Below, in pieces: positions 33,957-41,749 of a stretch of 64,000 bases of DNA. Each line of letters starts with the position of its first letter. The stretch's first letter is position 1. The position numbers were made by a program, and so were the translations under genes. The DNA is taken from assembly GCA_016871315.1 (NCBI GenBank), contig VFZE01000008.1:62001-126000 (forward strand), in the 5' to 3' direction. This stretch comes from Acidimicrobiia bacterium (GTDB taxonomy: Bacteria; Acidobacteriota; Terriglobia; Bryobacterales; Bryobacteraceae). Below the pieces are notes generated by a model. That model did no database searches. It worked only from the letters and a program-made list of their open reading frames with translations, and was not told where the DNA came from.

Positions 33957-35717
33957 TCAGGCCCCTGCGGAGCGGAACAATTTCAAAGTGTCCCGGGCAT
34001 GCCTGGGCTCGCTCATGTAATTCCCTTGAGCGCACTCGCACCCCAAGCTCTGTAGCATCTCCAGCTGTTTGGCCGATTCCACCCCTTCTGCAACCACCTG
34101 CATCCCGAGGTCCCTTCCCAGATCCACGATCGCCTTCACGATCCGCGTGGCGCGTTCCACTTCACACATTCGCGACACGAACCGCCCGTCAATCTTCAGA
34201 GCTTTGATTGGAAAATCGCTTAGCCGGCTGAGCGAAGAGTAGCCTGTGCCGAAGTCATCCAGCATCACGGCAATCCCGGCCGTCTCCAGATCCCTCAGCG
34301 TTCGCGCCACCGGTTCCGTGCTGCCCATGATCACCGTTTCGGTCATCTCCAGGCGGAGACATTTCGCCTCCAGCCCGGTCTCCCGCAGCAACGCGCGCAG
34401 TTCCGGTACCAGATCCGGATCGCAGAATTGTTTCCCCGACAGGTTCACACTCACGTACATATCCGCTCCCACGATCTGTCGCGCTCTCCATATCATCATC
34501 TGTTGTGCGGCTTGGAGCAGCGTCCATCGGCCCAGCGGAATAATCAGACCGCCGCCTTCTGCCTCCTCCAGAAACTCCTCCGGCAGCAACAGTCCTCGTG
34601 TCGGATGGTTCCACCGGACTAGGGCTTCCAGTCCTTGCATCCGGTGAGTGTGCAAGGAGTAGATCGGCTGGTAGTACAGCGCGAATTCTCCCCGGTCCAG
34701 CGCTCCACGCAACGCCGCTTCCGTCGATAGTTGTTCCCGCAGGCGGGCGTGTATCCGCTCGTCGAATATCTGACAGGAGCCCCGCTGGTTATTCCGCGCC
34801 CTTTGCAGGGCTACGGCTGCGTCCCGCAGCATGGCTCCTGCCGTGCCGTAGCCGGTCTGGCTCACCGCGATTCCGATCGTCACAAGTGTCACCACCGCCG
34901 GTATCAGCGCCAACGGCTCGCGGAACGATTCCTGCATCTGTCCGGCTATATCCAGAAGTTGGCTCCCGTCCCCTATCCCATCGCCCAGTACAACAAACTC
35001 GCCTCCGGAGACACGGAACAGGCGGTCTCTCGGACGGAGGTTCCTCTGCAATCGCAGGGTTGCCATGCTAACCAGCTGTTCTCCGGCGCTTTGCCCTAGG
35101 CTCTCTCTTACCATCTGGTACCGGTCCAGTTCCAGATGCAGAACGGCAAAATGGTAGTCCTTCTGCTGTTGCACCAGGATCAACGCATGGTCAAGCTCTT
35201 CCAATAGCAGGCCATGGCTGCTTCCCATCACCTCCCACTCAGCCTCCAGCGCGGCACGCGGCTGCGCCACCCGCAGTATGCATTCCACCCATGCCGCATC
35301 GGGCACCGCTCCCCCATGACAGACCAGCAACGCGCCCACCGCTTCACCGCCGGCCCCGGTCAATGCCGTCCCCATGCAGCAGGTTGCTCCCGTGATGCGC
35401 AGCAACTCATCCTCCGGGAAATCCTTTTCCACCTCTGCCGCAAAGTGCGTAACCTGGGAGGAAATCAGTTCCGAGGCGACGCTATTTCCTAACAAATAGC
35501 TGAATAAAGGTGTCGGCTTGCCGCCCTGCCATATCCCCGCCGCCGTGCCCCATCCGCGGCAGTGGGGAGGGAACAAAATCACGCAAACCCAGTCCAGTTC
35601 CAGTGCCGTGCTCAAGAGCCGGCACAGCGATTCCAAATAACCGCTTCCCATCGGTTTGCGCGCCATTTCAGACAACTCAGAAAGGACCTTTCTGTAGAGG
35701 TCTGCACGCGTCGGCAT
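33957..35717 (-). CDS. GAF-GGDEF-EAL protein, probable c-di-GMP phosphodiesterase
   Basis: A 586-residue signalling protein. Residues about 20-150 look like a GAF sensor domain. The next domain is a GGDEF fold whose signature is degenerate (SGGEF in FRVSGGEFVVL), so it should not make c-di-GMP. The EAL domain is intact: QPIYSL, GLEALVRWNHP, the metal-binding DDFGTGYSSLSRL and AEGVES. Hydrolysis of c-di-GMP to pGpG is the likely activity, perhaps with the dead GGDEF as a GTP sensor. I chose the ATG at 35717 (MPTRADLY), downstream of a good promoter match; the frame is open to 35810 but those codons lie in the promoter. Confidence 0.88.
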   Translation of the reverse strand: MPTRADLYRKVLSELSEMARKPMGSGYLESLCRLLSTALELDWVCVILFPPHCRGWGTAAGIWQGGKPTPLFSYLLGNSVASELISSQVTHFAAEVEKDFPEDELLRITGATCCMGTALTGAGGEAVGALLVCHGGAVPDAAWVECILRVAQPRAALEAEWEVMGSSHGLLLEELDHALILVQQQKDYHFAVLHLELDRYQMVRESLGQSAGEQLVSMATLRLQRNLRPRDRLFRVSGGEFVVLGDGIGDGSQLLDIAGQMQESFREPLALIPAVVTLVTIGIAVSQTGYGTAGAMLRDAAVALQRARNNQRGSCQIFDERIHARLREQLSTEAALRGALDRGEFALYYQPIYSLHTHRMQGLEALVRWNHPTRGLLLPEEFLEEAEGGGLIIPLGRWTLLQAAQQMMIWRARQIVGADMYVSVNLSGKQFCDPDLVPELRALLRETGLEAKCLRLEMTETVIMGSTEPVARTLRDLETAGIAVMLDDFGTGYSSLSRLSDFPIKALKIDGRFVSRMCEVERATRIVKAIVDLGRDLGMQVVAEGVESAKQLEMLQSLGCECAQGNYMSEPRHARDTLKLFRSAGA

Positions 35718-35781
35718 AGCGTTGTATTCTGTGATTCTTCGAGGCTGAAACGTCCGACCCGAAACGTCACCTGCGCTCTGG

Positions 35782-35810
35782 AGTATAGTGCAATGTACGA
35801 TAAAATGCAA
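35782..35810 (-). promoter_or_regulatory. Sigma-70-type promoter for the EAL gene
   Basis: On the minus strand TTGCAT (35805-35810) and TATACT (35782-35787) are separated by exactly 17 bases, with an AT-rich stretch upstream that could act as an UP element. The predicted transcript start is near 35775, about 58 bases before the ATG at 35717. Confidence 0.55.
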
Positions 35811-35816
35811 TAAAAT

Positions 35817-35845
35817 AATTAGAATTAATTGTCACAATTCTAATT
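35817..35845 (-). terminator. AT-rich hairpin after the amidase gene
   Basis: Perfect 10-base arms AATTAGAATT (35817-35826) and AATTCTAATT (35836-35845) enclose a 9-base loop. The right arm contains the TAG stop of the amidase gene. On the minus strand the hairpin is followed by TTATTTTATTGCATTTT, as in an intrinsic terminator, although the stem is AT-only. An alternative shorter palindrome, AATTGT-C-ACAATT (35827-35839), overlaps it. Confidence 0.5.
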
Positions 35846-37759
35846 GGTACAAATCGAAGTCAGTGCCGGCCTTTCACTCGCCCCAGCCACCGAAACTTGG
35901 ACCTCTTGATCTCCGCCCGGTACACCGTCCGGCACCACAATATTGGCCTGATACACTCCCGCCATCCCCGGCGCCAGCCCGATGAACAGCACGTTCGCCG
36001 TCCGGTTCCCGATCCTCACCTCCACCGGCGATCGCAACGTGTGCAACACATCCAACGGCGCCGCCACACCCGCAGCGGGCGCGGCCGGACTCACCGCCCC
36101 GCCTCCGCTCAGATAAAAAGTCAACGCCGAGCCAGGACACGCTGGACCCTCAGGGCCATTCAACTTTCCGTCTGCGTGGTTCACCGCAATCGCCCGGCCG
36201 CCGGTACGGAACAACACCGGCGCCGCCTCGCTGATCCAGAACGGTGTCTCCGGCCCCGCTACGCCGCTTTTCTCCACCGCAATCATCGCCGTCCCGATGG
36301 CCGTATTCGCCGGAAGCTGGAAGTTGATCTGCCCGCTGCTCACGAACAACAACGGCACTGCGCGGCCGTTGATCAGCACCCGCACTCCTCCCAGTTCCAA
36401 CGGCAGCGGAAACGCCACCGCCGCAACCGCCTGTCCGCTCAAACCCGTTCCATAGGCGGAAACCAGCCCGTGCGGCGCCACGGGCCACAACTCTGCTCCT
36501 CCGGCGCTGATCACTCCATTCTCCACCACGCACGCCAGTTCCTCCACCCCCGCCTCCGCCTGCGTCAGCTCGAACTCTCTCCCCGCGATCCGCACCGCGG
36601 CAGTCCGCCTCGCGCCGCCGTTAGCGTCCCATTCCAACACCACCTCCCCCGCCTCTCCCCTCCTCGCACGCACCCAGCCCCCCGTCGCTTCCACTTCCCA
36701 GCCGCATCCCGCCGGCGCTGTCACCGTGATGCTGCCCCGTCCCGCTTCCCGTCTCAGGCAGCGCGGCGCACCCGATACTTTCACCGGACAGCTTCCCTCT
36801 AATCTCCTCCGCACACCTCCCCGCATCCCCGCCAGTGCGGTGTACAACCCGTTTCCCGGACACTCCGTCCGGCTCGTGGCTCTCGGCGATAGCCCCGCAT
36901 CCCGGTGTCCGCTAACTACGTTCAGCCGCAGTTGGCTCGCCGCATGCACTCGCTGTCCGCCTCCATCCAGACCCCACTTCGCCGCCTGCCATGCCAGTAC
37001 CTGCTCCAGCGCCGTCAGCGACTCCTCCCTCGGACTGACCGTCGAAAATGTGCCCATCAAACAAATACCCGACGTTCCGCTGTTCACACCCGAAAAATGC
37101 GCCCCCAGCACTCCATCTCCGCCCGCCCGCCCCTCGTACACCACCCCGTTCGGGTCAATCAGGTAGTTGTAGCCGATGTCGTTCCATCCGTTCCCCTCCA
37201 CATGCAGAATCCAGATCGCCCGCACCACCGCCGCCCAATCTGTGGCGTTGTTTGTCCCCGCCGAATGATGCACCACCAGGTGCGTCACCTGCGTGTAAGC
37301 CGGACTCCCCCGCACCGGACACGTCTGTGCCGTGCAGCCCCACTGTGCTCGCCCCACGATCGCCGGGCTCCCTGTTGTTTGCCGTGGCTGCGGCTTCGCT
37401 CCCGCTCCCGGATCGATGAACAACACCTGGAGCCCTTCTGCCTTCCCCGACACTACTTCAATCTCCAGGTACCTCCTCTCCTCATCGAAGTAGATCAGAT
37501 CCGTGCCCGCCCGGTCCCCCAGCTGGAACTCCTCATGCGTCTCCACCCACGGGCTCCACAGGACTCCGTCCGCCGATGCCCGAACCCGCAGCCGCGCCTC
37601 CCCGCTGTAGTAACACCCGATTCCACGGAACACCTCCCCCGTCTGCCAGCGGCTCAGCTCTCCCGCATGCTGAGTCCCGTTCCGTATAACCCGCCTGCTT
37701 GATCCCGGCGCTGCCATTCCTACCCATGCCGTCAGCGCCACCAAAACGATGCTCCGCAT
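35840..37759 (-). CDS. Secreted PGRP/amidase-2 protein with Solibacter-type C-terminal domain
   Basis: A 639-residue exported protein (signal IVLVALTAWVGMAAPG). Residues about 150-310 form a peptidoglycan-recognition/N-acetylmuramoyl-L-alanine amidase domain: LVVHHSAGTNNATDW carries the zinc His, and GWNDIGYNYLIDPNGVVYEGRAGG and GAHFSGVNSGTSGICLMG are typical. After a short region like a BACON/Ig repeat comes a C-terminal domain (residues about 430-639) with LPLELGGVRVLINGRAVPLLFVSSGQINFQLP and GVYQANIVVPDGVPGGDQEVQVSVAG. That is the TIGR03437 domain known from Solibacter. It may cleave murein of other cells, which is inference. The stop is TAG inside the hairpin. Confidence 0.9.
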   Translation of the reverse strand: MRSIVLVALTAWVGMAAPGSSRRVIRNGTQHAGELSRWQTGEVFRGIGCYYSGEARLRVRASADGVLWSPWVETHEEFQLGDRAGTDLIYFDEERRYLEIEVVSGKAEGLQVLFIDPGAGAKPQPRQTTGSPAIVGRAQWGCTAQTCPVRGSPAYTQVTHLVVHHSAGTNNATDWAAVVRAIWILHVEGNGWNDIGYNYLIDPNGVVYEGRAGGDGVLGAHFSGVNSGTSGICLMGTFSTVSPREESLTALEQVLAWQAAKWGLDGGGQRVHAASQLRLNVVSGHRDAGLSPRATSRTECPGNGLYTALAGMRGGVRRRLEGSCPVKVSGAPRCLRREAGRGSITVTAPAGCGWEVEATGGWVRARRGEAGEVVLEWDANGGARRTAAVRIAGREFELTQAEAGVEELACVVENGVISAGGAELWPVAPHGLVSAYGTGLSGQAVAAVAFPLPLELGGVRVLINGRAVPLLFVSSGQINFQLPANTAIGTAMIAVEKSGVAGPETPFWISEAAPVLFRTGGRAIAVNHADGKLNGPEGPACPGSALTFYLSGGGAVSPAAPAAGVAAPLDVLHTLRSPVEVRIGNRTANVLFIGLAPGMAGVYQANIVVPDGVPGGDQEVQVSVAGASERPALTSICTN

Positions 37760-37792
37760 TCAGCTTCAGTGTACCCGTTTAAATCTCCTTCC

Positions 37793-37804
37793 TGATCCGG
37801 ATCA
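37793..37804. promoter_or_regulatory. Perfect 12-base palindrome in a divergent intergenic region
   Basis: TGATCCGGATCA lies between the divergent amidase gene and the selenoprotein gene, directly before a TAGAAT sequence (37807-37812) that could be a -10 box for the latter. It could be an operator, but one copy in the window proves little. Confidence 0.25.
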
Positions 37805-37828
37805 TCTAGAATTGTGTAAGGAAACTCC

Positions 37829-38917
37829 GTGAAGTTAACAGTCATTGCTTCCGCCGCCGGCCTGCTCGCTGCCACACTCATGGCCCAAACCGACAACCGC
37901 CCGCGCCTCCGCCCCGTTCCTCAAGCCGGACAGAACATGAAAACCGGCCCCGAAGTCGGCGCCAGAATCCCTTCCTTCTCGCTCCCCGATCAGGACGGCA
38001 AGTCGCAAAGCCTGGAATCTCTCCGTGGACCCAATGGCCTCATGCTCGCCTTCGTCCGCTCCGCGGATTGGTGACCCTACTGCAAGGGCCAGCTCGTCGA
38101 GCTGGCGGAAAAGAAAAACCAGCTGGCCGCCCAAGGTCTCGGCCTCGCCGTCATCACCTATGACAGCCCCGAGATCCTCAAGCACTTCGCCCAGCGCATG
38201 AACATCAACCTCCCGCTGCTGTCGGACCGAGATTCCGCCGTTATCCGCGCCTTCGGCATCCTCAACGACAACGTTCCCGCCGGCACGCCTTTCCATGGTG
38301 TTCCTTTCCCCGGCACCTACATCGTCAATCCCGATGGCGTCGTCCAATCAAAATTCTTCGAGGATGACTACCGCGAGCGCTTCACCGCCGGAGCCATTCT
38401 CGAGCGTGTCTACAACGTCGCAGGCACCACCCGCACCGAAATCGAAACCAAACACTTGAAGCTCGCCAACTGGGCCAGCAACCAGACCGTCTTCGGTGGC
38501 AGCCGCGTCCGCCTCACCCTGGAAATCGACCTGCCCAAAGGCATGCACGTCTATGCCCCCGGCGTGCAATCTTCCTACATCCCCATTGATTGGAAGATCC
38601 CGGAATCGAAAGCCTGGCTCGCCTTCGACGCCATCTACCCCAAACCCAGAACCCTGCACCTGCCCGCCATCAAGGAATCGGCTCCGGTCTTTGAAGGCAA
38701 GTTCCGCCTCGAACGCGATCTCACCATCGCCCAAGCCAACGAACTCACCTCCTTGCTCACATCCGGGAACAACCTCACGGTCGAAGCCGCCTTCCGCTAC
38801 CAGGCCTGCGACGACAAACTCTGCTACACGCCCCAAACCGTCCCTCTGAAGTGGACCTTCACCGTCCAGCAATCCGACCGCCAACGCGTCCCCACTGAAC
38901 TCCGCAAGGTCAACTAG
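37829..38917 (+). CDS. Probable selenoprotein: secreted redoxin (Sec82) fused to DsbD-alpha-like domain
   Basis: One 362-residue protein read through a TGA at 38072-38074. A GTG start has AAGGA 7 bases upstream. Residues 1-20 are a signal peptide. Residues about 40-180 form an AhpC/TSA-type redoxin (GARIPSFSLPDQDGK, then FPGTYIVNPDGVVQ). The TGA falls exactly at the active site, giving RSADW-U-PYC, with Sec82 and Cys85 where thioredoxin-fold enzymes have CxxC. The frame stays open and homologous afterwards (KGQLVELAEKK). A SECIS-like hairpin follows at 38088-38106. Residues about 205-350 resemble the DsbD N-terminal alpha domain, with QACDDKLCYTP (Cys327, Cys332). The likely role is thiol or peroxide reduction outside the cytoplasm. 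A nonsense mutation is the alternative. Confidence 0.85.
38088..38106 (+). promoter_or_regulatory. Bacterial SECIS-like hairpin
   Basis: GCCAGCTC (38088-38095) pairs perfectly with GAGCTGGC (38099-38106) around the loop GTC. If the top C-G pair opens the loop is CGTCG. The first loop base is G followed by T, as bacterial SelB-binding hairpins usually show, and the loop begins 22 bases after the last base of the TGA, inside the distance expected for bacterial SECIS elements. Confidence 0.7.
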
Positions 38918-38932
38918 AGTAGAACAGTACTT

Positions 38933-40480
38933 GTGCTCCTTCTCCTGCTGGTCTGGATCCTGGTGGGCACGGCCGCCTGGGTCACGGGCGCGGCTCTCCT
39001 CCGTCTTTGCCCTATCCCCTCCTCCGAACCCGAAGACCGCTTCCTCGCCGCCGTCTGCCTCGGCCTCTTCTCCCTCGCCAGCCTGACACTGGCCGCTTCG
39101 ATCATCACCCACTTATCCGGCCTGCTTCCCGCCTTCGCCGCACCGCTGCTTCTCGCGCTCATCCCCTCCGTCCGCCGATCCCTGTGCGATAGCTCACCCT
39201 CACGCGGCCCGCTCCTGCTCCTCGCCGCCATCCTTCTCGCCACCGCCCTCAACTCCTCCGGACCCGTTACCCATCACGACACAGGCCTCTATCACTATCC
39301 GCTCATCCACTGGCTGGCCGGATTCGGCGCCGTGCCCGGTCTCGCTCTCGTTCACTACCGCTTTGGCTTCTCCTCTTCCTGGCTCGCCGCCTCCGCCGCC
39401 ATGGATGCCTCCGCCACTACCATCCTCAATGGTCTCCTCTTCGCTCTGATCGTTTTTCACTTCCTCCGCCTGCTCGCCCGGCCTAATCGAACCGCACATG
39501 ACTCCCTCCTTCTCTACGGCTATCCCGTCATCCTTCTCGCCAGCCTCGTCTATCGCCTCCACGTCTCCCCTTCGCCCAACCTCCCCGCCGCCCTCGGCAT
39601 CCTCCTCACCGCCTGGCTGCTACGTCTATCGCCGCCTCTTGCGCTCCTGGCTGCCGCCGTTGCCTTCCCCGTCAAGTCCTCCTCCGCCGCCGCGATTCCC
39701 GTGGCCTTGTTCCTCCTCGTCCGTTCCCAGCACCGCATCCTCCCCGCTCTCATTCCAGCCGCCCTCATCACCGCGCCGCTTCTCCTCGTCAATCTCCAGA
39801 CCTCGGGCTGTCCACTGTTCCCCTCATCGCTGGCCTGCTCGGAAAACACCACCGCTGTTGGACGCCAGGTCGCCGAAACCATCACTTGGGAAACCACCGC
39901 CTGGGCCCGCTACCTCGATCGCCTCCCCTCCCATGCCCGATTCTTTTCCCTCGACTGGCTGCCCCGCTGGATCATCCAGCCTTTCAACCTTTTGTTCGTC
40001 GCCGCCATCGCCGCCGCTAAGCTCACCTGCTGGCGCCGCAAATCAATTCCCGCGCCAGTAGTCCTCGGTCTGCTCGGCTCGGCCTACATCTTCATCGCCG
40101 CGCCCGACTTCCGTTTCGCCTTCGGCTACACCGCCGTCCTCGTCGGCTACACCGCATCCATACATCTCCGTCTCGCTCCGCGCCGCCTAGCCCCGCTCGC
40201 TATCGCGCTCATCCTGACAGATGCCGCCGCTCATGAAGCCTTCTACCGCCGCCTGCCCGAGATCCCGCGCACCAACCTCACCGGGCGCCGCCTCCTTGTC
40301 CCCACACCCCTCCGCGATGGAGTCCTCAGCCGCATCTCGGAACAAAACGGACTCCATCTGCGTATCCCCGTCGGCGATCAATGCTGGCATCTCGCCCAGC
40401 CCTGTACACCGTATGCCGCCGCGCCCTCCCTGCGCCTCTGCGATCCCGGTCAGGGCTTCCGTGCTGGCTTCTGCCGCTAA
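38933..40480 (+). CDS. LIC_10190-like multi-pass membrane protein
   Basis: A 515-residue membrane protein with around twelve hydrophobic segments, starting at GTG 38933. The loop PVTHHDTGLYHYPLIHWL near residue 115 and the C-terminal soluble piece with QCWHLAQPCTPYAAAPSLRL are features I associate with the LIC_10190-type family of uncharacterised membrane proteins. The family resembles GT-C glycosyltransferases in layout, with an acidic residue in the first large outer loop. No substrate is known. It follows the selenoprotein by 15 bases and may be cotranscribed. Its end overlaps the convergent gene by four bases. Confidence 0.65.
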   Translation: MLLLLLVWILVGTAAWVTGAALLRLCPIPSSEPEDRFLAAVCLGLFSLASLTLAASIITHLSGLLPAFAAPLLLALIPSVRRSLCDSSPSRGPLLLLAAILLATALNSSGPVTHHDTGLYHYPLIHWLAGFGAVPGLALVHYRFGFSSSWLAASAAMDASATTILNGLLFALIVFHFLRLLARPNRTAHDSLLLYGYPVILLASLVYRLHVSPSPNLPAALGILLTAWLLRLSPPLALLAAAVAFPVKSSSAAAIPVALFLLVRSQHRILPALIPAALITAPLLLVNLQTSGCPLFPSSLACSENTTAVGRQVAETITWETTAWARYLDRLPSHARFFSLDWLPRWIIQPFNLLFVAAIAAAKLTCWRRKSIPAPVVLGLLGSAYIFIAAPDFRFAFGYTAVLVGYTASIHLRLAPRRLAPLAIALILTDAAAHEAFYRRLPEIPRTNLTGRRLLVPTPLRDGVLSRISEQNGLHLRIPVGDQCWHLAQPCTPYAAAPSLRLCDPGQGFRAGFCR

Positions 40481-41610
40481 TCCAGCCTCAACCTCACAAT
40501 CTGCCCCCGCAGCTCCAGAATGAACAGATCCTTGGTCGAGTCATCATAGACCATGCTCACCGGCGTGATCAGCACCGGAACCATCACCCGCGCCCCTGTC
40601 GCGTCGAAGCGCATCAGCCGCCCCGGCGGCGCTGGCGTCGCGCTTTGATTCTGGCTGAACTCCAGAACATAGAATTGCCCGCCTCCATCCGGCATCGCCC
40701 GCCACAGCACATCGGTCGCGCTCGTCAGCCCGAAAATGAACGGTTCCACCGTCCGCGCACCCGGATTCACCGCCAACACCCGCGCATGCCCGGGAGGGAA
40801 GGGAAATCCCGACAGAAAACTCACCAGCACCTCATCTCCATAGATCCGAATGCTCGTAGGCACGCTGTCCAGCACCGGCGGCCCCACCGGCGTCGGATTG
40901 GGAATCGGCGCGAACCGTACTAGCCGCTGCCATCGCCCCGTTGCCAGATCCACTCGAGCCAGCGAATTCACCGACGCGTCGCTCACGTAAAGGCTCCGCC
41001 CATCCTCCGTCAGCGCCAATCCCCAAATATTCGAGAACCGGTAGATCACATTCGGCGCCGGCTCCGATATCGGAAACCGCGTCAGCACGGAAATCCGCGC
41101 CGTCGCCCCGCCCTCCTCGCTCAACTCCACCTCTCCTCCATCGTGCAGCGCCATCTGATGTTGCGGCGTCATCCGGAACGCTCCGCTGATCCCGTCCACA
41201 TCCCTGCTGAACCGGATCTCCAGAATCGAGCCGAACAGCGGCGAAGATGCCCCCGTTGGATTGTGCATCGATGTCCCAGGAGCCGTTCCTCTTCTCTCCA
41301 CATCGCCGGCGCCCAGCGCCAGGTACAGCGTCCGCCCACGCAGCGCCATTGCCGACGGCCCGCTTCCCCCCGCCAGCGTCACCTCCGTCCCCGACGGCAG
41401 CCCCTCCAGCAGACTCCGCCGCGTCCCACTCCGCGTCACCAGCGAAACCCGCCCCGAGTTTGCGTTCATGCTCGGCTCGGCAACCAGCAGGTTTCCCTGT
41501 TCGCTCAAGATCATCTTGTGCGGCGCCTGCAGCCCGGTCACCACCACTTGTGGCTGGCACCATGCCGCTGCCGCCAGTAGCCCGATACAGAATAGGTTTC
41601 TTGTCTTCAT
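40477..41610 (-). CDS. ScyD/ScyE-like secreted beta-propeller protein
   Basis: A 377-residue exported protein with signal peptide NLFCIGLLAAAAWC. The beginning VVVTGLQAPHKMILSEQGNLLVAEPSMNANSGRVSLV and the repeated pattern of SNIWGLALTEDGRSLYVSD fit the ScyD/ScyE family, predicted propellers first named in cyanobacterial scytonemin clusters. Here there is no such cluster, so the name only denotes the fold. I chose the ATG at 41610 because it precedes the signal peptide directly; the frame is open to 41673 with basic residues. Confidence 0.72.
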   Translation of the reverse strand: MKTRNLFCIGLLAAAAWCQPQVVVTGLQAPHKMILSEQGNLLVAEPSMNANSGRVSLVTRSGTRRSLLEGLPSGTEVTLAGGSGPSAMALRGRTLYLALGAGDVERRGTAPGTSMHNPTGASSPLFGSILEIRFSRDVDGISGAFRMTPQHQMALHDGGEVELSEEGGATARISVLTRFPISEPAPNVIYRFSNIWGLALTEDGRSLYVSDASVNSLARVDLATGRWQRLVRFAPIPNPTPVGPPVLDSVPTSIRIYGDEVLVSFLSGFPFPPGHARVLAVNPGARTVEPFIFGLTSATDVLWRAMPDGGGQFYVLEFSQNQSATPAPPGRLMRFDATGARVMVPVLITPVSMVYDDSTKDLFILELRGQIVRLRLD

Positions 41611-41699
41611 GCGCCGGAGTCTAGCTCCCCGCCGCATTCCCTTTCCATGCTTTTTAGCTTCCTTCCTCCTCACTCCGGAACTTGTTGTCGCCGCAAGGG

Positions 41700-41728
41700 T
41701 TATCGCCCACCCTCATTTCTGCTAAACT
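41700..41728 (+). promoter_or_regulatory. Possible sigma-70 promoter for the wHTH-TolB gene
   Basis: TTATCG (41700-41705) and TAAACT (41723-41728) are 17 bases apart and lie just upstream of the ATG at 41750. The -35 match is poor (three of six). Confidence 0.3.
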
Positions 41729-41749
41729 CTCAAGGGTCAGCTCTTTCCT

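Noticed and set aside
38198-38917. A separate gene starting at the ATG at 38198
   Set aside because: It would begin in the middle of the redoxin fold; the 41 codons before it continue the same domain in frame with the part before the TGA.
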